From Chloroflexota bacterium (GTDB lineage Bacteria > Chloroflexota > Limnocylindria > Limnocylindrales > CSP1-4): DNA of 6,605 nucleotides. Where the stretch lies: contig VGPE01000158.1 of the NCBI GenBank assembly GCA_016875645.1, positions 1 through 6,605 on the forward strand. Direction: 5' to 3'. The notes beneath the pieces are model-generated. The model saw nothing but the letters and a program-made list of their open reading frames with translations. It was not told the origin of the DNA and ran no database searches. Shown here in pieces: positions 1 through 6,581 of the stretch (its first letter is position 1; each line of letters opens with the position of its first letter). The position numbers and the translations under genes were made by a program.

Positions 1-73
1 CGGACGCCCGGATCGAAGCGAGGATGGCCGCCGGGCCCGAGGCCGCCTCGCGAACCTCAGGGACGCGGGCCAT
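1..73 (-). CDS. Possible start of a further operon gene (partial, runs off the left edge)
   Basis: On the minus strand the stop of the ABC-YHS gene overlaps an ATG in the arrangement TGATG, so the last base of TGA is the first base of ATG. From that ATG the frame stays open for 24 codons to the window edge, beginning MARVPEVREAASG. The one-base stop/start overlap is typical of translational coupling and suggests the operon continues. The visible residues match no family I recognise and show no signal peptide. The stretch is short enough to be open by chance in GC-rich DNA, so only the start context supports it. Confidence 0.35.
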   Translation of the reverse strand, partial: MARVPEVREAASGPAAILASIRAS

Positions 74-893
74 CACACCGCGCTCGCGTCGGATTGGAAG
101 AACTCCTCGCGACACCCGCGGGAGCAGAACCACAACGTCTTGCCGTCCCGCTGTCCGCTGACCGCGCGCTCGCGCTCAACGGCCATCCCGCAGACTGGAT
201 CGGTCGCCATCGTGACGACGTCCTTGAACTCGCCGTCCTCCAACCACAGCACACGATCCGCGATGTCCCGGATCCGCTGGTCGTGGCTGACGATCACCAC
301 GCTTCGACCCTGTTCCTTGGCGATCCGCCGGAGCAGCCGCGTGATCTCGTGGCCGATTCTGCTGTCCAGGTTTGCGGTCGGTTCGTCAGCGAGATCACCG
401 TCGGGTCGTTCACGAGGGCGCGCGCGATGGAGACGCGCTGCTTCTCGCCGCCCGACAGTTTCTCAGGCAGGAAGTCGAGCCGGCGTCCGAGGCCGAGCTC
501 GGTCAGCAGCCCGATCGCCTTCGTCCGTGCGGCGCGGCCACTGAGGCCCGCGAGCTCCGCTACAAGCGCAACGTTTTCGATGGCAGTCAGGGCCGAAAGC
601 AGGTTGAAGTCCTGGAAGACAAAGCCGAAGTGGTGCAGGCGGATGTCCGGCAGGCCTCCCTCGGACAGGTCGGAGATGACAGTACCGTCGAGGTGGATCG
701 ACCCCATCGTCGGCCGCAGGAGGGCACCCATCATCGAGAGCAGAGTGGTCTTTCCGGAGCCCGATGGACCCATGATGAGCACGACCTCGCCGGGCGCCAC
801 CGCGAGCGAGACGTCGCGGACGGCCACCACCTCGGCGTCGCCCTCGCCGAAGCGCTTCGTGACACGCCGGAGATCGAGCGTGACCGCCGTCAT
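73..893 (-). CDS. ABC transporter ATP-binding protein (MacB/LolD-like) with C-terminal YHS metal-binding domain; frame broken at Walker B
   Basis: Cytoplasmic ATPase that would power the two FtsX-type permeases encoded just upstream. Numbering follows the frame-restored protein of 273 residues. Seen: Walker A GPSGSGKT at 42-49, Q-loop Gln94 (VFQD), signature LSGGEKQR at 146-153, Walker B ending ADEP with catalytic Glu171, D-loop NLDS, and switch His204 (SHD). An extra domain follows at about 229-273, with DPVCGM at 232-237 and FCSRGC at 256-261; Cys235, Cys257 and Cys261 form a YHS-type metal site. The first frame runs to a stop at 294 after the residues VI, and the second frame picks up at ADEPT. 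One missing base at about 392/393 explains the break, since restoring it gives VILADEPT. The ATG at 893 overlaps the permease stop as ATGA, indicating coupling. Unrepaired translation would give a 199-residue product without Walker B or the YHS domain. The MacB/LolD-type class is clear; the substrate is not. Confidence 0.88.
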
Positions 894-2008
894 GGCGCGG
901 CTCCCTTTCTGAACACTGTCGCCGGGTCGAGGCCGGCGATCTGGCGGATCGGCAGGATCGCGGCGAGGGCGGCGATGATCGTGGAGATGATGGCAACCTT
1001 GACGACCGAATCGACCGCGATCGCCAGAGCGACCCCCGGCAGAACGCGCGGTACAACTGCGGTGAGCACGACCGTGACGGCAAGGCCGACTGCCAGCGCC
1101 CCGGCTGTGCCGAGCAGGGCCTGGATCACGACGCTGCCGTAGAGGAATCGCGAGCTGGCACCCAGCGCCTTGAGCACGCCGTACTCCGCGCGCCGCGACA
1201 GGGTGGCCGTGTAGACCGAGAGCGCCATGACCGCGAGGCCGATCAGGAAGCCCGCGCTGCTCATGACCGTTAGGACGTCGGTCGCCATGTCGCGCACGAC
1301 GCGTCGCTCCTGCCCGGCGAACGCGCTGCGGGTCTGGGCGGTCACCCCGCCAACGGTGCCCTCGATGACAGCGGCGACGTCCTCGGCGGAGGCGCCGGGC
1401 AGGACCTGTACAAGGACGAAGCTGACGGCATCGCCGGGTCGAACCGCGGCGAAATCCGCGAAGGCGACAAACGCGATCGAATTGGTGATCGTGATCGTGT
1501 TCTCGGAGAGGCCGACCACCGTGAGCGGGAGCCCGAGGATAGTCACTCGGCCCCCGAGGTCGATGCCCGCCTGCTCGGCCAGCACCCGGTCAACAACGGC
1601 CTCTCCGGGGCCCGGGAGGTCAGTACCACGGGCAATCTGCCACGGCCGGCCGGCCGCAGCATCGGGTGGCAGTCCGATGATGTACGCAAGGTTCCGCTGT
1701 GCCCCGAACTCGACGCGGCCGGTGACGTAGAGCAGCGGCGTGACCGAGGCCACGACGTCGACGGCGGCCACCTCCTCCACCGCGCCTCTGGGCAGCGCCG
1801 AGGCGGACATGTGGAGGTTGCGCACGCCTGCCTGGGAGACCCAGACGTCGGCCGCGGAGTTGTCGAGATACGCCGTGATCTGGCGCTCGCTGCCGGCGAA
1901 GATCCCGTCAAGTGCCAGGATCAGCGTGAGTGCCAACCCGACGCCCCCGATCGTGAGCGCCACGCGCGCTCGGCCCTGGCGGAAGTTTCGGGTCGCCAGT
2001 CCGATCAT
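890..2008 (-). CDS. ABC transporter permease, FtsX/MacB type (second of a pair)
   Basis: Integral membrane subunit of 372 residues. The MacB/FtsX layout is visible: one N-terminal membrane helix at about 15-35, a large extracytoplasmic domain at about 40-240, then three helices at about 248-270, 292-320 and 335-353. Between the second and third helices lies RRAEYGVLKALGA (272-284), the conserved cytoplasmic coupling segment of FtsX domains, and the C-terminus carries DPATVFRK. Only three bases separate its ATG from the stop of the first permease, and a GGAGG sits six bases before the ATG, inside the end of that gene. Its own stop overlaps the ATPase start by four bases (ATGA). It probably forms a heterodimer with the first permease. 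Family members act in lipoprotein or macrolide export and in mechanotransmission; the cargo cannot be read from the sequence. Confidence 0.93.
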   Translation of the reverse strand: MIGLATRNFRQGRARVALTIGGVGLALTLILALDGIFAGSERQITAYLDNSAADVWVSQAGVRNLHMSASALPRGAVEEVAAVDVVASVTPLLYVTGRVEFGAQRNLAYIIGLPPDAAAGRPWQIARGTDLPGPGEAVVDRVLAEQAGIDLGGRVTILGLPLTVVGLSENTITITNSIAFVAFADFAAVRPGDAVSFVLVQVLPGASAEDVAAVIEGTVGGVTAQTRSAFAGQERRVVRDMATDVLTVMSSAGFLIGLAVMALSVYTATLSRRAEYGVLKALGASSRFLYGSVVIQALLGTAGALAVGLAVTVVLTAVVPRVLPGVALAIAVDSVVKVAIISTIIAALAAILPIRQIAGLDPATVFRKGAAP

Positions 2009-2011
2009 CGC

Positions 2012-3112
2012 CTACCTCCGGAAAACATCCGCCGGGGCAAGCCCGGCGATGAGCCGGGCTGGGACAAGCCCGCCGAGAAGTGCCATCAGGAGGCTGGCAG
2101 CCAGCGCCACCGCGAGCGCGGGCGCCTCGATCGTGACCGCGAACTCCGGCCGCGCCGCCATCACCACCTGGGCCGCGCCGGCGGTCAGACCGACGCCGGC
2201 AATCGCGCCCGCGATTGCGACGACGAGCGCCTGGATCGTCGTCGCGAGGTAGAGGGTCCGATTGCGGCCGCCGAGTGCCTTGAGCACGCCGTACTCCCGG
2301 CGCCGCTCGACCGTAGCGGCGTACAGGACGAGCCCCACGACGAGCGATCCCACAACGAACGCAATGCCGGTCATCAGCCGGACGGGTGCCGCGAACACTC
2401 GCGCGAGGACCTGCCGGTCGTGCTCTATCATCACGGCCTTGGGTGTCACCTCGAGGCCGCCGATCGCGCGCAGCCGGTCAGCGACGACCGTCTCGTCGGT
2501 GCCCGGCGCCGCTGTCACGAACACGAAGCTCACGGCATCGGGCGCCCCGAGCAACGACCGGGCTGCCGAGGCGCGTACGAACAGGAAGCTGGTCATCCAG
2601 GAGCTCGTCCCGCGCGAGAGCCCGACCACACGGAACCGCTCTCCGACAAGATCGAAGCTGTCGCCCAGGCGAACGCCGTGGCGATTGGCGAGGATCTCGT
2701 CGAGGATGGCCTCGTCGTCGGCCGCAGGCTCGCGGCCTGCTGCGATCTCCCATGGACCGCCGCCGCGGCCGGGCTCGTAGCCGACGAGATACGCCGGCTG
2801 CTTGCGGTCGTGCACGTCCAAGATGACGAATTGCGCGACGATCGGGATGGCGCGTCCCACGCCGACGGTCTTGTCCACCCGGTCGAGCGTGGCGGTCGGA
2901 ACCACGGACGTGACGCTGAGCGACTCGTCGACGCCTTGCTGTGCCACGACCAACGATCCCGGGGTCCGTTCGAGATACCCCGCCAGCTGGCGATAGAGCC
3001 CCGACTCGAACCCTGCCAGCAAGAGGCTGAGCAGCATCGCAAGTCCCACACCCGACACACTCAGCAGGAGTCGAGTCCGGTCGCGGAGAAGGTTCCGTCG
3101 TGCCAGCAACAT
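2012..3112 (-). CDS. ABC transporter permease, FtsX/MacB type (first of a pair)
   Basis: Membrane subunit of 366 residues, the first gene of the ABC operon. Helix 1 spans about 15-35 after a basic start (MLLARRNLLRDRTR). An extracytoplasmic MacB-like domain covers about 40-240, and helices lie at about 247-267, 288-318 and 328-350. The coupling segment ERRREYGVLKALGG (269-282) and the ending APADVFRR match the FtsX domain and the downstream paralogue. I chose the ATG at 3112. A GTG at 3115 in the same frame would add one residue. A GGGG lies five bases before the ATG, giving only a modest ribosome binding site. A dyad element ends 14 bases upstream of the ATG, which leaves room for a short leader. 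The protein is clearly paralogous to the next gene but diverged in the outer domain, arguing for an old duplication. No membrane-fusion partner (HlyD/MacA type) is seen in the window. Confidence 0.93.
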   Translation of the reverse strand: MLLARRNLLRDRTRLLLSVSGVGLAMLLSLLLAGFESGLYRQLAGYLERTPGSLVVAQQGVDESLSVTSVVPTATLDRVDKTVGVGRAIPIVAQFVILDVHDRKQPAYLVGYEPGRGGGPWEIAAGREPAADDEAILDEILANRHGVRLGDSFDLVGERFRVVGLSRGTSSWMTSFLFVRASAARSLLGAPDAVSFVFVTAAPGTDETVVADRLRAIGGLEVTPKAVMIEHDRQVLARVFAAPVRLMTGIAFVVGSLVVGLVLYAATVERRREYGVLKALGGRNRTLYLATTIQALVVAIAGAIAGVGLTAGAAQVVMAARPEFAVTIEAPALAVALAASLLMALLGGLVPARLIAGLAPADVFRR

Positions 3113-3126
3113 CACGGCCCCGCGTG

Positions 3127-3143
3127 ATACTCCGGTCCAGTAT
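3127..3143. promoter_or_regulatory. Putative metal-responsive operator of the ABC operon (ATACT-N7-AGTAT dyad)
   Basis: A perfect inverted repeat with ATACT and AGTAT arms around seven bases; the arms extend by one pair to GATACT/AGTATC at 3126-3144. It agrees at 13 of 17 positions with the dyad before the copper ATPase. On the minus strand GATACT matches four of six bases of a -10 box, so a bound protein could block the promoter of the permease operon. The TACT-N7-AGTA spacing resembles the RcnR site (TACT-G6-N-AGTA) and sites of the wider CsoR/RcnR family. The family assignment is an inference; the dyad itself is seen. Confidence 0.6.
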
Positions 3144-3184
3144 CGAGCGCCACTACCTCGGAAACATGGGCCGATTGACCTGTC

Positions 3185-3220
3185 CCCTCCGGGCCGCCGG
3201 TCGATGGCGCCGCCGGAGGG
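3185..3220 (-). terminator. GC-rich hairpin after the cupredoxin gene, possible weak terminator
   Basis: CCCTCCGG (3185-3192) and CCGGAGGG (3213-3220) form an eight-base-pair perfect stem with a 20-base loop, about 45 bases past the cupredoxin stop. It lies between that stop and the dyad of the ABC operon, where a transcript end would make sense. No run of T follows on the minus strand, so it is not a canonical intrinsic terminator. It may only attenuate transcription or stabilise the 3' end. Confidence 0.35.
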
Positions 3221-3265
3221 CGTCCGGCGTCACCCGGGCCGGCGTCGGGCCGATGATTCCGGAGG

Positions 3266-3736
3266 TCAGGAGGTGATGGTGATCGTGGCCCTCATGCCGC
3301 CCGAATAGTGGCCGGGCTCGTGGCAGCCGACCAGTGTCTCGCCGGGCGCGTCGAACGTGACCTCCAGCTGCTTGGTCTGGCCGGGATCTACCGAGATGCC
3401 GTTCTCTTCGTCGTGCGCCATGCCCATTGAGGCCATCTCCGCCTCGTGCTCGCGCTGCGCATCTTCGTCGCCGATGAAGAACTCGTGGCGGATCTTGCCG
3501 GCGTTGGTGACCATGAACCCGACTCGCTCGCCCGCTTTCACCTCGAATGTGGCCGGCTCGAAGCGGAGCGCATCCGTGAGGGTGACGGCGATGTCGCGCA
3601 CCCCGCCAGCCGATACTGCGGAGGTTGCCGGGGTCGGGCTGGCAGCGGTGGGCGCTGCCGGCGATGACGACGTGCCCGAAGAGCAGGCCGCGGCAGCGAC
3701 GGCGACTGCGAGCATGAGAGCGGCGCTAACCAACAT
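3266..3736 (-). CDS. Secreted cupredoxin, probable lipoprotein, with type 1 (blue) copper site
   Basis: A 156-residue extracytoplasmic copper protein. Residues 1-17 are hydrophobic and end in AAAA before Cys18, followed by CSSGTSSSP, which looks like a lipoprotein signal plus a Ser/Pro/Ala linker. The cupredoxin fold covers about 46-156. The ligand set is visible: His84 in KIRHEFFIG, then Cys138, His143 and Met148 in CHEPGHYSGGM, matching the family pattern C-x4-H-x4-M. A His/Met/Glu-rich insert at 97-109 (HEAEMASMGMAHD) could bind more metal; it recalls the CopI-like or COG4454 group of copper-resistance cupredoxins. The signal has no Lys or Arg before the hydrophobic core, which is unusual, but an in-frame stop upstream (the ATPase stop) leaves ATG 3736 as the earliest ATG. 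GAGG lies seven bases before it. The 12-nt gap to the ATPase stop implies co-transcription. It probably binds copper delivered by the pump on the outer face. Confidence 0.9.
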   Translation of the reverse strand: MLVSAALMLAVAVAAAACSSGTSSSPAAPTAASPTPATSAVSAGGVRDIAVTLTDALRFEPATFEVKAGERVGFMVTNAGKIRHEFFIGDEDAQREHEAEMASMGMAHDEENGISVDPGQTKQLEVTFDAPGETLVGCHEPGHYSGGMRATITITS

Positions 3737-3748
3737 GACTGACCTCGT

Positions 3749-6121
3749 TCACGCTGACTGGGTGGACGGCCGAAATGAGGACTCGGGCACCTCGACCGAC
3801 CTGGGCGGCCGGAACCGCCGCAGCCGGAGCGCGTTGCTGACCACGGTCACTGACGAGAGGGCCATCGCCGCCGCCGCCAGGATCGGGTCGAGCACGATGC
3901 CCGTGAACGGATACAGGGCGCCCATCGCCACGGGGATGAGAAGCACGTTGTAGGCGAAGGCCCAGAACAGGTTTTCGCGGATGTTGCGCATGGTTGCCCG
4001 GGACAGCGCGATGGCGGTCACGAGACTGCGAAGGTCGCCGCTCATCAGCGTGACCGGCGCCGATTCCATGGCGACATCGGTGCCGGTGCCCATCGCGACG
4101 CCGACGTCTGCGGCCGCCAGGGCGGGAGCGTCGTTCACGCCGTCGCCGACCATGGCGACCAACTTGCCCTCCGCCTGGATTGCCCGGACGATGTCGGACT
4201 TGCCCGCCGGTCGCACGTCGGCGAAGACGCGGTCGATCCCCACGCTCCGGGCGATCGCCGCTGCAGTGCGCGGGTTGTCCCCCGTCAGCATGGCGACCTC
4301 AATTCCCCTCGCGCGCAGATCCGCCACGGCGGCGGCCGATCCAGGTTTGAGCGTATCCGCGATGGCGACAGCCGCGGCTAACCGCCCGTCGATTGCGACG
4401 AGGACCGGAGTGCGCCCCGCCGCGGCCAACTCGTCGGCGTCCGCCGCGAGTTCGCTCGTATCGATTCCGGCGCCCGCGAGGAATCCGGCCCGTCCGACGA
4501 GGATCCGCCGGCCGTGTACCAGCGCCGAAACGCCGCCGCCCGGCGTCGCCTCGAAGTCCGCTGCGGTCGGCAGCCCCAGCCCCAGTTCGTCTCGGACATG
4601 GCGCACGATCGCGTCGGCCAACGGGTGCTCGGAGCCGCCCTCGGCCGCTGCGACAAGGAGGAGCAGCTCTGGTTCGGGCGGAGCGCCGGCGGCGCGTACG
4701 ACGTCCGTCAGCCGTGGACGTCCTTCGGTGAGGGTCCCTGTCTTATCCAGGATGACCGTCCGGACCGAGCCGAGACGCTCCAGCGTTTCGGCATTTCGGA
4801 ACAGCACGCCGGCCTCTGCGCCCTTGCCCGTTCCGACCATGATCGACGTTGGTGTTGCCAGGCCGAGCGCGCAAGGGCAGGCGATGATCAGCACCGCCAC
4901 GGTGTTGAGCAACGCGAGGTTGAAAGCGGGCGCAGGCCCGAGCATCAACCAGGCCACGAATGTGAGCCCCGCGAGCCCGAGAACGGCCGGCACGAAGTAG
5001 CCCGTGACCAGGTCGGCCAGACGCTGGATGGGCGCCCGCGAGCCCTGCGCGTCGAAGACGAGTCGGACGATGTGGGCAAGGACCGTGTCGCGGCCGACGC
5101 GCGTGGCGCGGAACGTCAGCGTGCCGGTCGTGTTCAGGGTCGCGCCGATCACGTCGTCACCGGCCCGCTTGGAGACCGGGATGCTCTCGCCGGTCACCAT
5201 GCTCTCGTCCACGCCCGAGGCGCCGTCAGTGACGATGCCGTCGACCGCGATCTTCTCGCCTGGCCGCACGCGCACGAGGTCGCCGACGACGACCTGCTCA
5301 ATCGGTAGATCGGCCTCGAGGCCACCGCGGACCACGCGAGCCGTGCGAGGGGCAAGCCCGATCAAGCGCCGGATCGCGTCCGAGGTGTGGCTGCGAGCCC
5401 GCGCCTCGAGGAACCGACCGAGCAGGATCAAGGTGACGATGGCCGCGGCCGTGTCGAAGTAGAGGGGCAGGCCCTCGGTGCCCATACCGAGGCCCGCCGC
5501 ATGGAAGAAGTCCGGAACGAGGATCGCCGCCAGGCTGTACAGGTAGGCCGCGGACGTCCCGACCGCGACCAGCGTGTTCATGTCCGCCGCCCGATGGCGG
5601 AGCGCCTTCCACGTCCCGACGTAGAACGGCCAACCCGCCCAGAACTGGACAGGCGTCGCCACCGTCAACTGGAACACAGGATCGGTGAACAGGGCCGGCA
5701 GCCAGGGTGCCACCGTCATGCGCACGAGCCCGATCAGCAAGGGGACTGTGAGGAGCGCGGCCACGATCAGCCTCCGGCGGAGCGCGGCCACATGGCGCCG
5801 GTGGCTCTCGTCGCGCTCATCGCGGGCCGCCGCAAGATCCTCGATCGGTGCGGCCTGCGCGGCAGCGGCGACCCGCTCGATACGCGCCTCGTAGCCGGCG
5901 GCCTCGACGGCGGCGGCGAGTTCTGGAATGCCGACGCGGGCGGGATCGAAGCGGACGGTGGCCGACTCGGCCGCGAGGTTGACGTTGGCCTCCTCGACGC
6001 CCTCGACGTTGTTGAGGTAGCGGGTGATGCGGTTGACGCAGGACGCGCAGCTCATCCCCTCCACGGGGAAGCTGACCATCCGGATCGGCTCGGAGGAATG
6101 CGTAGTGGACGGTGCGGTCAT
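3749..6121 (-). CDS. copA: Cu(I)-translocating P1B-type ATPase, CopA class
   Basis: Exports Cu(I) from the cytoplasm using ATP. With the start at 6121 the protein has 790 residues, the usual CopA size. In order: one N-terminal heavy-metal-associated domain with GMSCASC (CxxC at 25-28), actuator motif TGES (310-313), transmembrane metal site CPC (415-417), phosphorylation motif DKTGT (Asp459), nucleotide-binding HP (499-500), TGD (613-615) and GDGVNDAP (659-666). Helix 7 carries Tyr724-Asn725 and helix 8 carries Met753-x2-Ser-Ser (756-757). CPC, YN and MxxSS together mark the Cu(I)-specific P1B-1 subgroup. The frame is open to an ATG at 6169, but a 17-bp dyad at 6146-6162 falls inside that extension. 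I prefer ATG 6121, which has AGGA four bases upstream and starts shortly before the metal-binding domain. The cupredoxin gene follows after 12 nt. The frame is intact with all catalytic residues present. Confidence 0.97.
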   Translation of the reverse strand: MTAPSTTHSSEPIRMVSFPVEGMSCASCVNRITRYLNNVEGVEEANVNLAAESATVRFDPARVGIPELAAAVEAAGYEARIERVAAAAQAAPIEDLAAARDERDESHRRHVAALRRRLIVAALLTVPLLIGLVRMTVAPWLPALFTDPVFQLTVATPVQFWAGWPFYVGTWKALRHRAADMNTLVAVGTSAAYLYSLAAILVPDFFHAAGLGMGTEGLPLYFDTAAAIVTLILLGRFLEARARSHTSDAIRRLIGLAPRTARVVRGGLEADLPIEQVVVGDLVRVRPGEKIAVDGIVTDGASGVDESMVTGESIPVSKRAGDDVIGATLNTTGTLTFRATRVGRDTVLAHIVRLVFDAQGSRAPIQRLADLVTGYFVPAVLGLAGLTFVAWLMLGPAPAFNLALLNTVAVLIIACPCALGLATPTSIMVGTGKGAEAGVLFRNAETLERLGSVRTVILDKTGTLTEGRPRLTDVVRAAGAPPEPELLLLVAAAEGGSEHPLADAIVRHVRDELGLGLPTAADFEATPGGGVSALVHGRRILVGRAGFLAGAGIDTSELAADADELAAAGRTPVLVAIDGRLAAAVAIADTLKPGSAAAVADLRARGIEVAMLTGDNPRTAAAIARSVGIDRVFADVRPAGKSDIVRAIQAEGKLVAMVGDGVNDAPALAAADVGVAMGTGTDVAMESAPVTLMSGDLRSLVTAIALSRATMRNIRENLFWAFAYNVLLIPVAMGALYPFTGIVLDPILAAAAMALSSVTVVSNALRLRRFRPPRSVEVPESSFRPSTQSA

Positions 6122-6145
6122 GGGGTCCTGCTCGACGGCTGGTTC

Positions 6146-6162
6146 ATACTCCCGGGGAGTAT
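6146..6162. promoter_or_regulatory. Putative copper-responsive operator of the ATPase-cupredoxin unit
   Basis: A perfect dyad with eight-base arms around one central base (plus strand ATACTCCC-G-GGGAGTAT), equivalent to ATACT-N7-AGTAT. It lies 24 bases before the preferred ATPase start. On the minus strand AATACT, overlapping its edge, matches four of six bases of a -10 box. The layout, with G/C runs inside TACT...AGTA, resembles CsoR/RcnR-family sites, and copper pump genes are classic CsoR targets. A TTGACG (6179-6174, minus) lies nearby, but its spacing to the -10-like bases is too short for a standard promoter. No matching regulator gene is present here. Confidence 0.65.
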
Positions 6163-6195
6163 TGTGCATTAGCCGTCAAATCGGTGCCGCCGGAC

Positions 6196-6470
6196 TCACG
6201 GAGAGCCCATCGGATCATGCAGGTCGTGACCGGTGCCCGGCAATGCCGATGGGTTCGGCATGGCAGTCGGGCCCATCGCGCCAGAGCCGTCCATCATCGC
6301 GATGCAGACGTTGATCCCCGCCATGGGAGCAGCGTCGGCGGCGTTCCATCGAGCGCTGCCCCGCCCATGGCTGCGAGGATCCCCAACCCGAAGGCGATGG
6401 CGGCGACCGAACCAGCCTCTGCGCGCCCACAGCATGTTCGCGGCCATGGCTGAGCGCCAGATGTCAAGTC
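6196..6470 (-). pseudogene. Possible frame-broken small membrane protein
   Basis: If two frame changes (near 6430 and near 6350) are bridged, the minus strand reads a short start, one hydrophobic helix rich in Ala, Gly, Ile and Leu, and a tail of about 40 residues with many Met plus Cys, His and Asp. Third codon positions are GC-rich in each piece, as in the real genes nearby. No family is recognised. The interpretation depends on two assumed indels, so it is weak; one intact gene nearby also needs an indel repair, which makes base errors in this assembly plausible. Confidence 0.22.
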
Positions 6471-6581
6471 CGGGCCGGCCGCCGCCACAGGCGTGCTCGG
6501 CTGGGCCACTAGGAGCCTGCGTCGGTAATCGCCGCCAGGGCGGGAGCCCAGGCGGCTGACGACGGAAACGGGGGAAGCGGG

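Noticed and set aside
94..1142. Plus-strand open frames of 256-272 codons
   Set aside because: They lie opposite the ABC-YHS and second permease genes and show no motif.
1167..2297. 21-bp direct repeat as a recombination or attachment site
   Set aside because: Both copies encode the same conserved FtsX coupling segment in paralogous permeases, which explains the identity.
1811..3127. Long plus-strand open frame of 438 codons
   Set aside because: Antisense to both permeases; its composition is Arg/Glu/His/Asp-rich without domains, typical of a shadow frame in GC-rich DNA.
3981..5000. Plus-strand open frame of 339 codons rich in Ser, Ala, Arg and Thr
   Set aside because: Antisense to the well-supported copper ATPase; low-complexity composition is what the reverse of such a gene gives.
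6146..6162. MerR/CueR-type operator
   Set aside because: MerR-family sites sit between a -35 and -10 box with a 19-20 base spacer; the boxes around this dyad do not have that spacing.
6174..6179. TTGACG as a -35 box for the ATPase promoter
   Set aside because: No -10-like hexamer lies at 16-18 bases; the nearest candidate is only about 10 bases away.
6233..6559. Plus-strand open frame of 108 codons
   Set aside because: No recognisable domain, irregular Pro/Arg-rich composition and no clear ribosome binding site.
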